A stretch of DNA of 13,187 nt from an uncultured Acetatifactor sp. (lineage in GTDB: Bacteria > Bacillota > Clostridia > Lachnospirales > Lachnospiraceae): positions 375 to 13,561 of the forward strand of contig CAJUNZ010000079.1 of assembly GCA_910587755.1 (NCBI GenBank), read 5' to 3'. How positions within the stretch are numbered: position 1 is the first letter of the stretch; every line of letters starts with the position of its first letter. The translations under genes were made by a program, and so were the position numbers. Below, one piece after another: positions 1-5,373 of the stretch. A model generated the notes under the pieces. The model searched no databases. It saw only the letters and a list, made by a program, of their open reading frames with translations, and had not been told where the DNA came from.

Positions 1-40
1 GCTCCCCCTGCACTGTGTTTGTCTTGTTCTCTGTCTCCAT
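1..40 (-). CDS. Start of a gene running off the left edge (possible second chromate-transporter half)
   Basis: On the minus strand an AGGAGG ribosome binding site (46-51) is followed by two consecutive in-frame ATG codons at 43 and 40. The second has the better spacing of 5 bases. The open frame then reads METENKTNTVQGE to the window edge, with no stop. It lies 74 bases downstream of the chromate-transporter half-gene and reads the same way. In Firmicutes, short one-domain chromate transporters usually occur as adjacent pairs, so the second half is a reasonable guess. The 13 visible residues are polar and carry no diagnostic motif, so the identity is inference from context only. Confidence 0.5.
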   Translation of the reverse strand, partial: METENKTNTVQGE

Positions 41-114
41 CATATCCTCCTATTCTCCCTGTGAAACTTATGTAACACTCTCTTCCAAACTATGGCCCAT
101 CCAGGGCCGGATTG

Positions 115-726
115 TCACCCCTGGCAGTCCCCGCTGCCGGCGCTTTCCGCCTTCCTGTGCCGGAACACCTCCCGGATAATTCCCACCGCTCCAGAGGCCA
201 GAATCAGCACCACCACATTTACGCCAAAAAAGAAGGACGCCCCAAAGACCCCCGCCATCACAAGGCAGTTCAGCACCGATCTCTCCTTCAGGACACCTCT
301 GCCCAGGCCGAATGTGACATCCAGAATCACCGCAGCCACCCCCGCCTGCATCCCTCTCAGCACCAGCTGGATGAAGTAATTGGATGCAAATGCCTCATAG
401 AACAGGGAGACTATGGACAGAATGAGCATGGGAGGCAGTATCGTCCCCAGAACCGCCGTCACCATCCCCGCCAGTCCGGCAACCCGCCATCCTACCAGGA
501 TCGCAGCGTTCACCGCAATGGCCCCGGGAGAAGACTGGGCCAGCGCCGCCAGATCCAGCATTTCATCGTTGTCGATCCAGTGAAGTTCATCCACAAACTT
601 CCGTTTCATAAATGTGACAATGACAAATCCGCCCCCAAAGGTAAAAGCACTGATATATAAAGTGCTCAGCAGCAGTTTCCACAGCACAGGGCCCCGCCCT
701 CTGCTCTCTTCCCCTTCTTTTTTCAT
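115..726 (-). CDS. Chromate transporter family protein (single-domain, short form)
   Basis: A 203-residue hydrophobic membrane protein of the CHR (ChrA) family. Characteristic motifs are FTFGGG at residues 28-33, the charged segment after it containing MKRKFVDE, and AQSSPGAIAVN at 63-73. Hydrophobic stretches follow to about residue 185. The length matches the short single-domain form, which normally works with a second homologous half, here probably the gene beginning at 40. Known members export chromate by proton-coupled antiport, but many clostridial homologues have no tested substrate, so chromate export is not shown. The start at 726 is chosen because GGGAGG precedes it at suitable spacing and the family-like sequence begins there. 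The frame is open up to an ATG at 810, but those extra 28 residues look non-coding and would overlap the promoter at 801-829. The C-terminal tail is short and polar. Confidence 0.9.
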   Translation of the reverse strand: MKKEGEESRGRGPVLWKLLLSTLYISAFTFGGGFVIVTFMKRKFVDELHWIDNDEMLDLAALAQSSPGAIAVNAAILVGWRVAGLAGMVTAVLGTILPPMLILSIVSLFYEAFASNYFIQLVLRGMQAGVAAVILDVTFGLGRGVLKERSVLNCLVMAGVFGASFFFGVNVVVLILASGAVGIIREVFRHRKAESAGSGDCQG

Positions 727-800
727 CACTCCTACCTCCCGACGGCTATCTGCTGTTATAAGCCGGCTCCCCGGCATGTCCCGGGCGCCGCACTGCCTTG

Positions 801-829
801 AGTGTACCACGAGTGGGGGAAGATGACAA
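801..829 (-). promoter_or_regulatory. Candidate sigma-A promoter for the chromate transporter gene
   Basis: Reading the minus strand, TTGTCA (824-829) and TACACT (801-806) are separated by exactly 17 bases. They match the -35 and -10 consensus at 5 of 6 and 4 of 6 positions. Transcription would start near 794, about 70 bases before the ATG at 726. This suggests that the transporter genes are expressed separately from the amidohydrolase upstream. Confidence 0.45.
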
Positions 830-845
830 GCGGACTTTTCAAATT

Positions 846-887
846 TATTCCTGTTTTTCTATTCTTGTTTTTTTATTCTTGTTTTTC
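846..887 (-). repeat. Three tandem copies of a 14-bp A-rich repeat spanning a stop codon
   Basis: On the minus strand the unit GAAAAACAAGAATA (874-887) is followed by AAAAAACAAGAATA (860-873) and GAAAAACAGGAATA (846-859). The first two differ at one position and the third at one or two. The TAA stop of the amidohydrolase (873-875) sits at the junction of units 1 and 2, so the protein tail REKQE is encoded by the repeat and its flank. The array looks like replication slippage in A-rich sequence. Confidence 0.8.
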
Positions 888-2054
888 TCTTCCTGCCTCA
901 TACACCACATATCCGTCGATGATGGTATAGAGGGTTCTGGTGAATACTTCCATAGGATTGCCTGAGAAAATGGCAATATCCGCATCTTTTCCCTTCTCCA
1001 GGCTGCCCACTCTGTCGTCCACACCGCAGATGACGGCAGGGTAGATGGTGATGGACTTATAGCCTTCCTCCAGATCCAGGCCGGATTTCACCGCAAGTCC
1101 CGCGCACAGGGGCAGGGACTGTATCAGGGACACAGGATGGTCCGTGGTGACAGCGGTCATCACCCCCGCCTGGTTCAGTATCCCCACTGTCTTAAAGGCC
1201 ATATTCTGCACCTCAATCTTGCTTCTGCTGGCCAGATCCGGTCCCACAATGGCAGGAAACCCTTCCTTTGCCAGCTCCTGGGCAATCAGATGCCCCTCCG
1301 AGCAGTGGTCCAGGGTCATTCTCAGGTTAAACTCCCTGGCGATCCTGACTGCGGTAAAGATATCGTCCGCCCGGTGCACATGGGCTTTTATGGGAATCTC
1401 CCGCCTCAGAACCGGGAGCCAGCACTCCAGCGTGAAATCTGTCTCAAAGTCCTCTCCGTTCTCCAGGGCCTTCCTCTTTTTCTCCTCATAGGCCAAAGCC
1501 CGGTACAGTTCCTGACGCAGCAGGGCCGCAATGGCCATTCTGGTGGAAGGGCTCTTCCCCAGACCGGAATAATTGACCTTGGGATTCTCCCCAAAAGCCA
1601 CTTTCATAGCCGCAGGCGCCTTTACCACCAGGTCGTCCACCCGGCGTCCTCTGGTCTTCAGAAAGGCAAACTGGCCCCCGGCCACATTGGAGCTGCCAGG
1701 GCCCACCATGGCGGAGGTAATCCCCGCACGCACTGCGTCGTCAAATGCCGAATCCATAGTATTTATGGCGTCTATGGCCCGAAGATACGGGGTCACAGGG
1801 TCCACTGTCTCATTGCAGTCGTCCCCTTCCATCCCTTTCTTTTCCTCTGTGATGCCCATGTGGCAGTGGGCTTCTATGATGCCCGGCATCACCAGGCTCC
1901 CTGTGGCGTCTATGACCTGTTCCTGAGGGCCGGGAGCCGGCTGCACTTCCTTCCGGCTGCCGATCTGGGCAATCTTTCCCTCCTCAACACGGATACATCC
2001 GTCGGGTATATCCGGTCCTGCCATGGTCTTAATATATCCACCTACAATATACAT
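873..2054 (-). CDS. Imidazolonepropionase-like amidohydrolase
   Basis: A 393-residue, probably cytoplasmic metal-dependent hydrolase of the amidohydrolase superfamily, in the group related to imidazolonepropionase. A small beta domain (about 1-55) and its C-terminal complement (about 350-385, with GSLEKGKDADIAIFSGNP) flank a TIM barrel. Visible metal or catalytic residues are H63 and H65 in EAHCHMG, H225 and H227 in IKAHVHRADD, H250 and H254 in LDHCSEGH, and D305 in TTDHPV. The residues needed for hydrolysis therefore look intact. The substrate cannot be read from sequence; cyclic amides, dipeptides and related compounds are all possible. The ATG at 2054 follows an AGAGGTGGGAG ribosome binding site and begins the family-like MYIVGGYIKT. 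An upstream in-frame ATG at 2120 would add an Ala/Gly-rich stretch and lacks a good site. It lies 107 bases after the SpoIIQ-like gene without an evident terminator, so cotranscription is possible. Confidence 0.9.
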   Translation of the reverse strand: MYIVGGYIKTMAGPDIPDGCIRVEEGKIAQIGSRKEVQPAPGPQEQVIDATGSLVMPGIIEAHCHMGITEEKKGMEGDDCNETVDPVTPYLRAIDAINTMDSAFDDAVRAGITSAMVGPGSSNVAGGQFAFLKTRGRRVDDLVVKAPAAMKVAFGENPKVNYSGLGKSPSTRMAIAALLRQELYRALAYEEKKRKALENGEDFETDFTLECWLPVLRREIPIKAHVHRADDIFTAVRIAREFNLRMTLDHCSEGHLIAQELAKEGFPAIVGPDLASRSKIEVQNMAFKTVGILNQAGVMTAVTTDHPVSLIQSLPLCAGLAVKSGLDLEEGYKSITIYPAVICGVDDRVGSLEKGKDADIAIFSGNPMEVFTRTLYTIIDGYVVYEAGREKQE

Positions 2055-2093
2055 GCTCCCACCTCTGCTTCCTGAACCTGTCTGCAAACCCCC

Positions 2094-2118
2094 GGCTGCG
2101 GCAGCCAGCGCCGCAGCC
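2094..2118. repeat. 8-bp perfect inverted repeat between the SpoIIQ-like and amidohydrolase genes
   Basis: GGCTGCGG (2094-2101) and CCGCAGCC (2111-2118) form a perfect 8-bp stem with a 9-base loop. On the minus strand, the direction of both flanking genes, no T run follows, so it does not look like an intrinsic terminator. It could be an mRNA processing or stability hairpin, or a chance structure in GC-rich sequence. Confidence 0.4.
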
Positions 2119-2161
2119 ATTTTCTCTGCGTTTTTCCGGACCTGCCTGCACCCCAGACCGG

Positions 2162-3193
2162 TTACTGGCGGAACAGCGTCTCTGGATTCATGGGTGTGCC
2201 GTCCATGGTAAGTCTGAGGTAGAGATTGCTTCCCTCCAGGTAAAAGTACTTGGTGGGAGCCGCCACCAGGGCAAAGGTCTCGCCGCAGTTCACATAATCA
2301 TTGAGCCTCACGCGGATATCTTTCAGCTGCCCGTAGGTAATCTGGTAGCCGTCCCCCAGCTCCATGGTAACTGCCTGCCCGATCTCCTCGTTCTCGTAGA
2401 TCTCAACCACACGGCCCTCTGCACAGGCCACCACAGGGGTGTCCTCCTGAGCCTCTATCACCACGGCAGAGTTGTACTTATACTGGTCAAGGGTAGAAAA
2501 ATAGGTGCTGCTGTCCATGCTGTAGGGGATCAGCACCTCCCCGCTGACAGGGCGCAGAAGGCCGCTGCTGGATGCAAAATGCAGGACTTTTCCCCCTGGC
2601 GTCTCCTGGATTTCTGCCGGCGAACTGCCTTCGGCGCCTCCCTCGTCTTCTCCCTGAGAACTGCTGTCCCGGCCCTCTGTCTCAGGGGCAGGAGTGTCTG
2701 TCTTCGGCGCTTCCTCCACAGGAGGTGCTTCCACCTTGGGTGCCTCCTGGGGAACATCCTTCACCTCAGGGGCTTTCTCTGTGGAAGATGTCACCTCAGG
2801 GGCTTCCTCCGGAGCCTTCCCTGTGGAAGTGGTCTCCTGGGGCACTGCAGGTTTGTCCGACACAGGGCCTTCCTGCTGCCTGTCCGTCAGTCCGGGCAGC
2901 TCCACCAGTCCGGATCCTGCCTCCATGGGCATATAGTCCAGGTCATTCTCCATGGGATCCTCCACACCGGCAAGAAGGTCATCCTCCCCCGTCCCCTGGG
3001 CAATCTCCTGACGTTTTTCCTGGACATTGTCCTCCAGGGCGGTAAAGTCAATGGTATACCCGTCATCCTCCTGCTCTGCTGTATTTGACTTCATATAGAT
3101 TCCAGTCATGGTCAGCGCGGTGAGCACAAACGCGGACGAGGCGATCATAATGATCCGTTCCTTTCTTGCATTATTCCTGCTATTTTTCTTCAT
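2162..3193 (-). CDS. SpoIIQ-like membrane protein with a degenerate LytM/M23 domain
   Basis: A 343-residue bitopic protein. Residues 1-14 are basic and 15-32 form one transmembrane helix. About 33-108 are acidic, and about 109-200 form a low-complexity Pro/Glu/Ala/Thr linker with APEV/APKV-type repeats. Residues 213-341 are a LytM/M23-type domain (LRPVSGEVLIPYSMD to the final NPETLF). This matches SpoIIQ, the forespore membrane protein whose LytM domain pairs with SpoIIIAH across the two sporulation membranes. The peptidase residues are missing: the first His/Asp motif reads QYKYNSAVVIEA, the YAHL-type motif reads TYGQL, and the final HLHF-type motif reads NLYLRL. It is thus probably a structural or wall-binding domain rather than an enzyme. 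The ATG at 3193 follows GGGAAGG; the longer start at 3250 has no ribosome binding site. SpoIIQ orthology is inferred from architecture and promoter; another M23-like envelope protein is possible. Confidence 0.8.
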   Translation of the reverse strand: MKKNSRNNARKERIIMIASSAFVLTALTMTGIYMKSNTAEQEDDGYTIDFTALEDNVQEKRQEIAQGTGEDDLLAGVEDPMENDLDYMPMEAGSGLVELPGLTDRQQEGPVSDKPAVPQETTSTGKAPEEAPEVTSSTEKAPEVKDVPQEAPKVEAPPVEEAPKTDTPAPETEGRDSSSQGEDEGGAEGSSPAEIQETPGGKVLHFASSSGLLRPVSGEVLIPYSMDSSTYFSTLDQYKYNSAVVIEAQEDTPVVACAEGRVVEIYENEEIGQAVTMELGDGYQITYGQLKDIRVRLNDYVNCGETFALVAAPTKYFYLEGSNLYLRLTMDGTPMNPETLFRQ

Positions 3194-3228
3194 AGCTGCC
3201 TTCCCTTCTTTGTTCATTCTTAAAATTA

Positions 3229-3256
3229 AGTATAAGCATAACTGCTTCACTGTCAG
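3229..3256 (-). promoter_or_regulatory. Candidate sigma-A promoter for the SpoIIQ-like gene
   Basis: On the minus strand CTGACA (3251-3256) and TATACT (3229-3234) are 16 bases apart, each one base from consensus. The predicted start of transcription lies about 30 bases before the ATG at 3193. It overlaps the candidate sigma-F site immediately upstream, so one of the two may be fortuitous. Confidence 0.4.
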
Positions 3257-3282
3257 TTTGCCCCTTTAGAGGAAAAATATGC
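3255..3282 (-). promoter_or_regulatory. Candidate sigma-F (forespore) promoter for the SpoIIQ-like gene
   Basis: On the minus strand GCATA (3278-3282) fits the sigma-F -35 pattern GYATA. After 14 bases GGGCAAACT (3255-3263) fits the -10 pattern GGNNANANT. SpoIIQ is a sigma-F target in Bacillus, so the match is suggestive. The spacer is one base shorter than the usual 15, and the motif is degenerate enough to occur by chance. Confidence 0.35.
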
Positions 3283-3300
3283 AGAATTAACTTTCGGAAC

Positions 3301-3354
3301 AAAAAAAGCTGCCCGGGTCATGTCCGGAAAACTTTTTCCAGATATGACCCGGGC
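3301..3354 (-). terminator. Intrinsic terminator of the calcium-loop protein gene
   Basis: On the minus strand an 11-bp perfect stem, GCCCGGGTCAT (3344-3354) with ATGACCCGGGC (3311-3321), continues inward through a mostly paired segment of complementary A and T runs. It is followed by GCT and a seven-T tract (3301-3307). It lies about 60 bases after the stop codon at 3418 and insulates the SpoIIQ-like gene from upstream transcription. Confidence 0.9.
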
Positions 3355-3417
3355 AACCTGCCTGTCTGCCATGTCGTTCTCACTGTCAGCGCTCTTAGGG
3401 CACTCCCCCGCAGGAAT

Positions 3418-4575
3418 TTATGCCTTGGCGTAATATTTTGCCACATCCACATGCTGGATGGTTCCGGCGGCGCCGTTTTCATAGAGAAACACGCCGCTGC
3501 GCCGAACGGCCCCCTTGGTGCGCCCTTCCTCCCCCTTGAGGGTAAAATCCGTGGACACATTCTGCAGGCACACCGCCCCCACTCCCTTGTCCGAGAGCTT
3601 GTACAGTACGTCCTTGCCATTTTCGTCTTTGCACCAGATTTTCAATTTATCCCACACAGGATCATTTTCGTCGATCCATCCATTGCCGTCCTGATCATAC
3701 TGGGCCAGATCCGCAAATCCATTCCCGCTGGAAGTGCCGAAGAGCTCGCTGCCGTCGTTGATGACCCCATCCCCGTTTTTGTCCAGGGCCAGCCAGCCGC
3801 TTCCCGGCCCCAGCCCGGATATCTCATCCAGTTCCCCGTCGGCGTCAATGTCAAAATAAAAGGTCTGGTCGGAGAGTTCCGCACAGTCCGTGTCCAGGTT
3901 GATCACCAGAGGATCGCACATGGTAAATGCGCCCATTTGAATGTCCTCCCGGAAATATTCCTCAAACCGGCGGCTCATGCCCACATTTACCTGAAACTGA
4001 ATCTCCCTGCCGTCTGCCGTCCGCACAGTGCCCTGGGTGCTGAATGAGGTGTGCTCCTCCTCGACCATTGCCGTCTCCTGGCTGTAGGTGAGCACCTTCA
4101 GCCCAGGGGTGACAGGACTGCCGCCCTTGACCTGTGAAGAATTTTGAAATATATTCTGGGCAGAGGAACCTGAACCGGATCCGTACATGGGTATATTCCT
4201 GTCCTGAAGCCACTGGCTCAGCCGGTTCCTGCGGGCGTTATACAGCAGATCGAAAATATAGCGCACCGTGGTCTGACGGATGCTCACTGCCGTCTGGCTG
4301 GACTGGCTCCTGACCTGGGTCCCTGCGCTCTGCCCCCGCAGATGGTTCTGCCAGTCCTCAAGCTTCCCTCCCTGCAGCCGGGTCTCCGTCCCCTGATCCT
4401 GAACGCTGCCCTCCGCACTCCCGGCGTCTCCGGCGCCGGTGTCCAGAGCTCCCTTGGTTTCCTCAGGATCACCTTCGTAATTTTTTATGGTAAATCGTCT
4501 CATGGTAGCGGAAGCGGAATGGTAACTTCGGGCAGAACCCATTCCCACCGCACTGGAATTAATAATCATAGTCAT
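3418..4575 (-). CDS. Protein of unknown function with EF-hand-like calcium-binding loops
   Basis: A 385-residue protein I cannot assign to a named family. The N-terminal half is polar and rich in Ser, Gln and Gly, with a basic segment near 104-125 (RYIFDLLYNARRNRLSQWLQ). From about 220 comes DPLVINLDTD, then acidic loops: DIDADGELDE (242-251), DKNGDGVINDGSE (265-277) and DQDGNGWIDENDP (294-306). The middle two fit the calcium-coordinating DxNxDG pattern. The segment GWLALDKNGDGVINDGSELFG is like C-terminal modules of large secreted repeat-type calcium-binding adhesins and haemolysin-like proteins. No signal peptide, transmembrane helix or sortase motif is visible, so location is unknown. The ATG at 4575 has AGGA six bases upstream; a second in-frame ATG at 4569 is also possible. 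The frame is open to 4716, but that would run through the upstream terminator. It is bounded by terminators on both sides and is probably transcribed alone. Confidence 0.85.
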   Translation of the reverse strand: MTMIINSSAVGMGSARSYHSASATMRRFTIKNYEGDPEETKGALDTGAGDAGSAEGSVQDQGTETRLQGGKLEDWQNHLRGQSAGTQVRSQSSQTAVSIRQTTVRYIFDLLYNARRNRLSQWLQDRNIPMYGSGSGSSAQNIFQNSSQVKGGSPVTPGLKVLTYSQETAMVEEEHTSFSTQGTVRTADGREIQFQVNVGMSRRFEEYFREDIQMGAFTMCDPLVINLDTDCAELSDQTFYFDIDADGELDEISGLGPGSGWLALDKNGDGVINDGSELFGTSSGNGFADLAQYDQDGNGWIDENDPVWDKLKIWCKDENGKDVLYKLSDKGVGAVCLQNVSTDFTLKGEEGRTKGAVRRSGVFLYENGAAGTIQHVDVAKYYAKA

Positions 4576-4584
4576 GCACCTTCC

Positions 4585-4602
4585 TGCCCGGTTCAACGGG
4601 CA
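4585..4602 (-). other. Small hairpin just upstream of a ribosome binding site
   Basis: TGCCCG and CGGGCA form a 6-bp stem with a 6-base loop directly before the AGGAAGG ribosome binding site of the calcium-loop protein gene. It could protect the 5' end of the mRNA or tune ribosome access. A similar element precedes glycogen phosphorylase at 11481-11497. Confidence 0.4.
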
Positions 4603-4647
4603 TGCAGCTTTCTGTCTCCCCCTCCTGCACACACCGGTTATGTACAG

Positions 4648-4698
4648 AAAAAAAGACGGCACTGCACAGGAAAATCCTTTTCCTGTCTCAATACCGTC
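4648..4698 (-). terminator. Strong intrinsic terminator of the hydratase/SseB unit
   Basis: On the minus strand GACGGTATTG (4689-4698) pairs over ten positions, including two G-T pairs, with CAGTGCCGTC (4655-4664). After a small internal loop, ACAGGAAAA (4678-4686) pairs perfectly with TTTTCCTGT (4666-4674) around a GGA loop. A seven-T tract follows (4648-4654). It lies about 115 bases after the stop of the SseB-family gene. The 238-base gap 4576-4813 holds this element and the leader of the next gene; I see no convincing promoter in the remainder. Confidence 0.9.
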
Positions 4699-4813
4699 CG
4701 TGGTGTCTCTATCCATTTGTCCAGGGAAACAGCCAGCCCAGCCGCTCCCTGTACCATGTATATCGGCACAAAATTTCCATTATTTAGGAACTGTCAGAAA
4801 ATAACCGCAAAAT

Positions 4814-5329
4814 CTAAAGCTGCATGGGATCCCCGGGCTGTGCCTGCCTGGCCGCCATCTGCTTCACCTGGGCAACCTTGGCCGACACAATGCCTGCCAG
4901 CATCTCCCTGGGCACGATGATGTTGGCTCCAAGGGGGTTGATCACCATCCCCAGGGCAGGGCAGAGATTTCCCTGAGGATCTCTGCGCAGTATCATGGCT
5001 GCATAATCTTCAAGCTTCAGCGCAAAAGTGGGGAGTTTCTGATTCTTCTCCTGCCATTTGTCATATTCCATCCTGTCCGTAAAAGCCATGAAAAATTTCT
5101 GGCCGTCAGGGGTGGAGATCATGGGAAACTGCACCTTGCTCCCAGGCGCCACGGCCAAGTTTCCGTCGGGTCCCTCCGCAGGCTCCGGCTCCACAATGGC
5201 CGGGGACAGAAGCTCCGCCTTGGACAGTTCTCCCACAAACATATTGCGGTGCTGGGGGGTATCCTCCTCCTTCATCAGCTCAATGGAGCCTGCCAGCAGG
5301 GGATTTGATACTGATTTATTGAATTCCAT
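4814..5329 (-). CDS. SseB-family protein
   Basis: A 171-residue soluble protein resembling the N-terminal SseB domain (enhanced serine sensitivity protein family), a widespread bacterial domain of unclear biochemical role. Recognisable parts are the SKAELLSPAIVEP segment near 35-47, GSKVQFPMISTPDGQKFFMAFTDRMEYDKW near 63-92, and the C-terminal LGMVINPLGANIIVPREML near 126-144. The name does not imply the Salmonella type III translocon protein, which is unrelated. No signal peptide or membrane segment is present. The ATG at 5329 follows AAGGAG at six-base spacing. It lies 44 bases after the hydratase gene with only a short CCCCTTGGGG palindrome between them, so the two are probably cotranscribed and share the terminator at 4648-4698. 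Confidence 0.8.
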   Translation of the reverse strand: MEFNKSVSNPLLAGSIELMKEEDTPQHRNMFVGELSKAELLSPAIVEPEPAEGPDGNLAVAPGSKVQFPMISTPDGQKFFMAFTDRMEYDKWQEKNQKLPTFALKLEDYAAMILRRDPQGNLCPALGMVINPLGANIIVPREMLAGIVSAKVAQVKQMAARQAQPGDPMQL

Positions 5330-5373
5330 TGTCTCTCCTTCTCTCTATCTGTCATGGGTGTCCCCAAGGGGGG

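Noticed and set aside
1137..2075. 312-codon open frame on the plus strand
   Set aside because: It lies wholly opposite the amidohydrolase gene, whose catalytic motifs are intact. Its product is rich in His, Pro and Cys without any family motif, typical of an antisense shadow.
2094..2118. Inverted repeat as terminator of the SpoIIQ-like gene
   Set aside because: On the coding direction no T run follows the stem, so termination is not supported; listed only as an inverted repeat.
2572..3088. Plus-strand open frames of 157 and 169 codons opposite the SpoIIQ-like linker
   Set aside because: They are antisense readings of the low-complexity Pro/Glu/Ala linker and inherit its repetition; no ribosome binding site or motif supports them.
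4576..4716. N-terminal extension of the calcium-loop protein to the ATG at 4716
   Set aside because: The extension would be encoded across the terminator hairpin and T tract at 4648-4698, and the internal ATG at 4575 has a good ribosome binding site.
4814..5329. SseB as a type III secretion protein
   Set aside because: Only the shared name suggests it. The sequence resembles the unrelated SseB domain family found in many bacteria, and no secretion genes are nearby.
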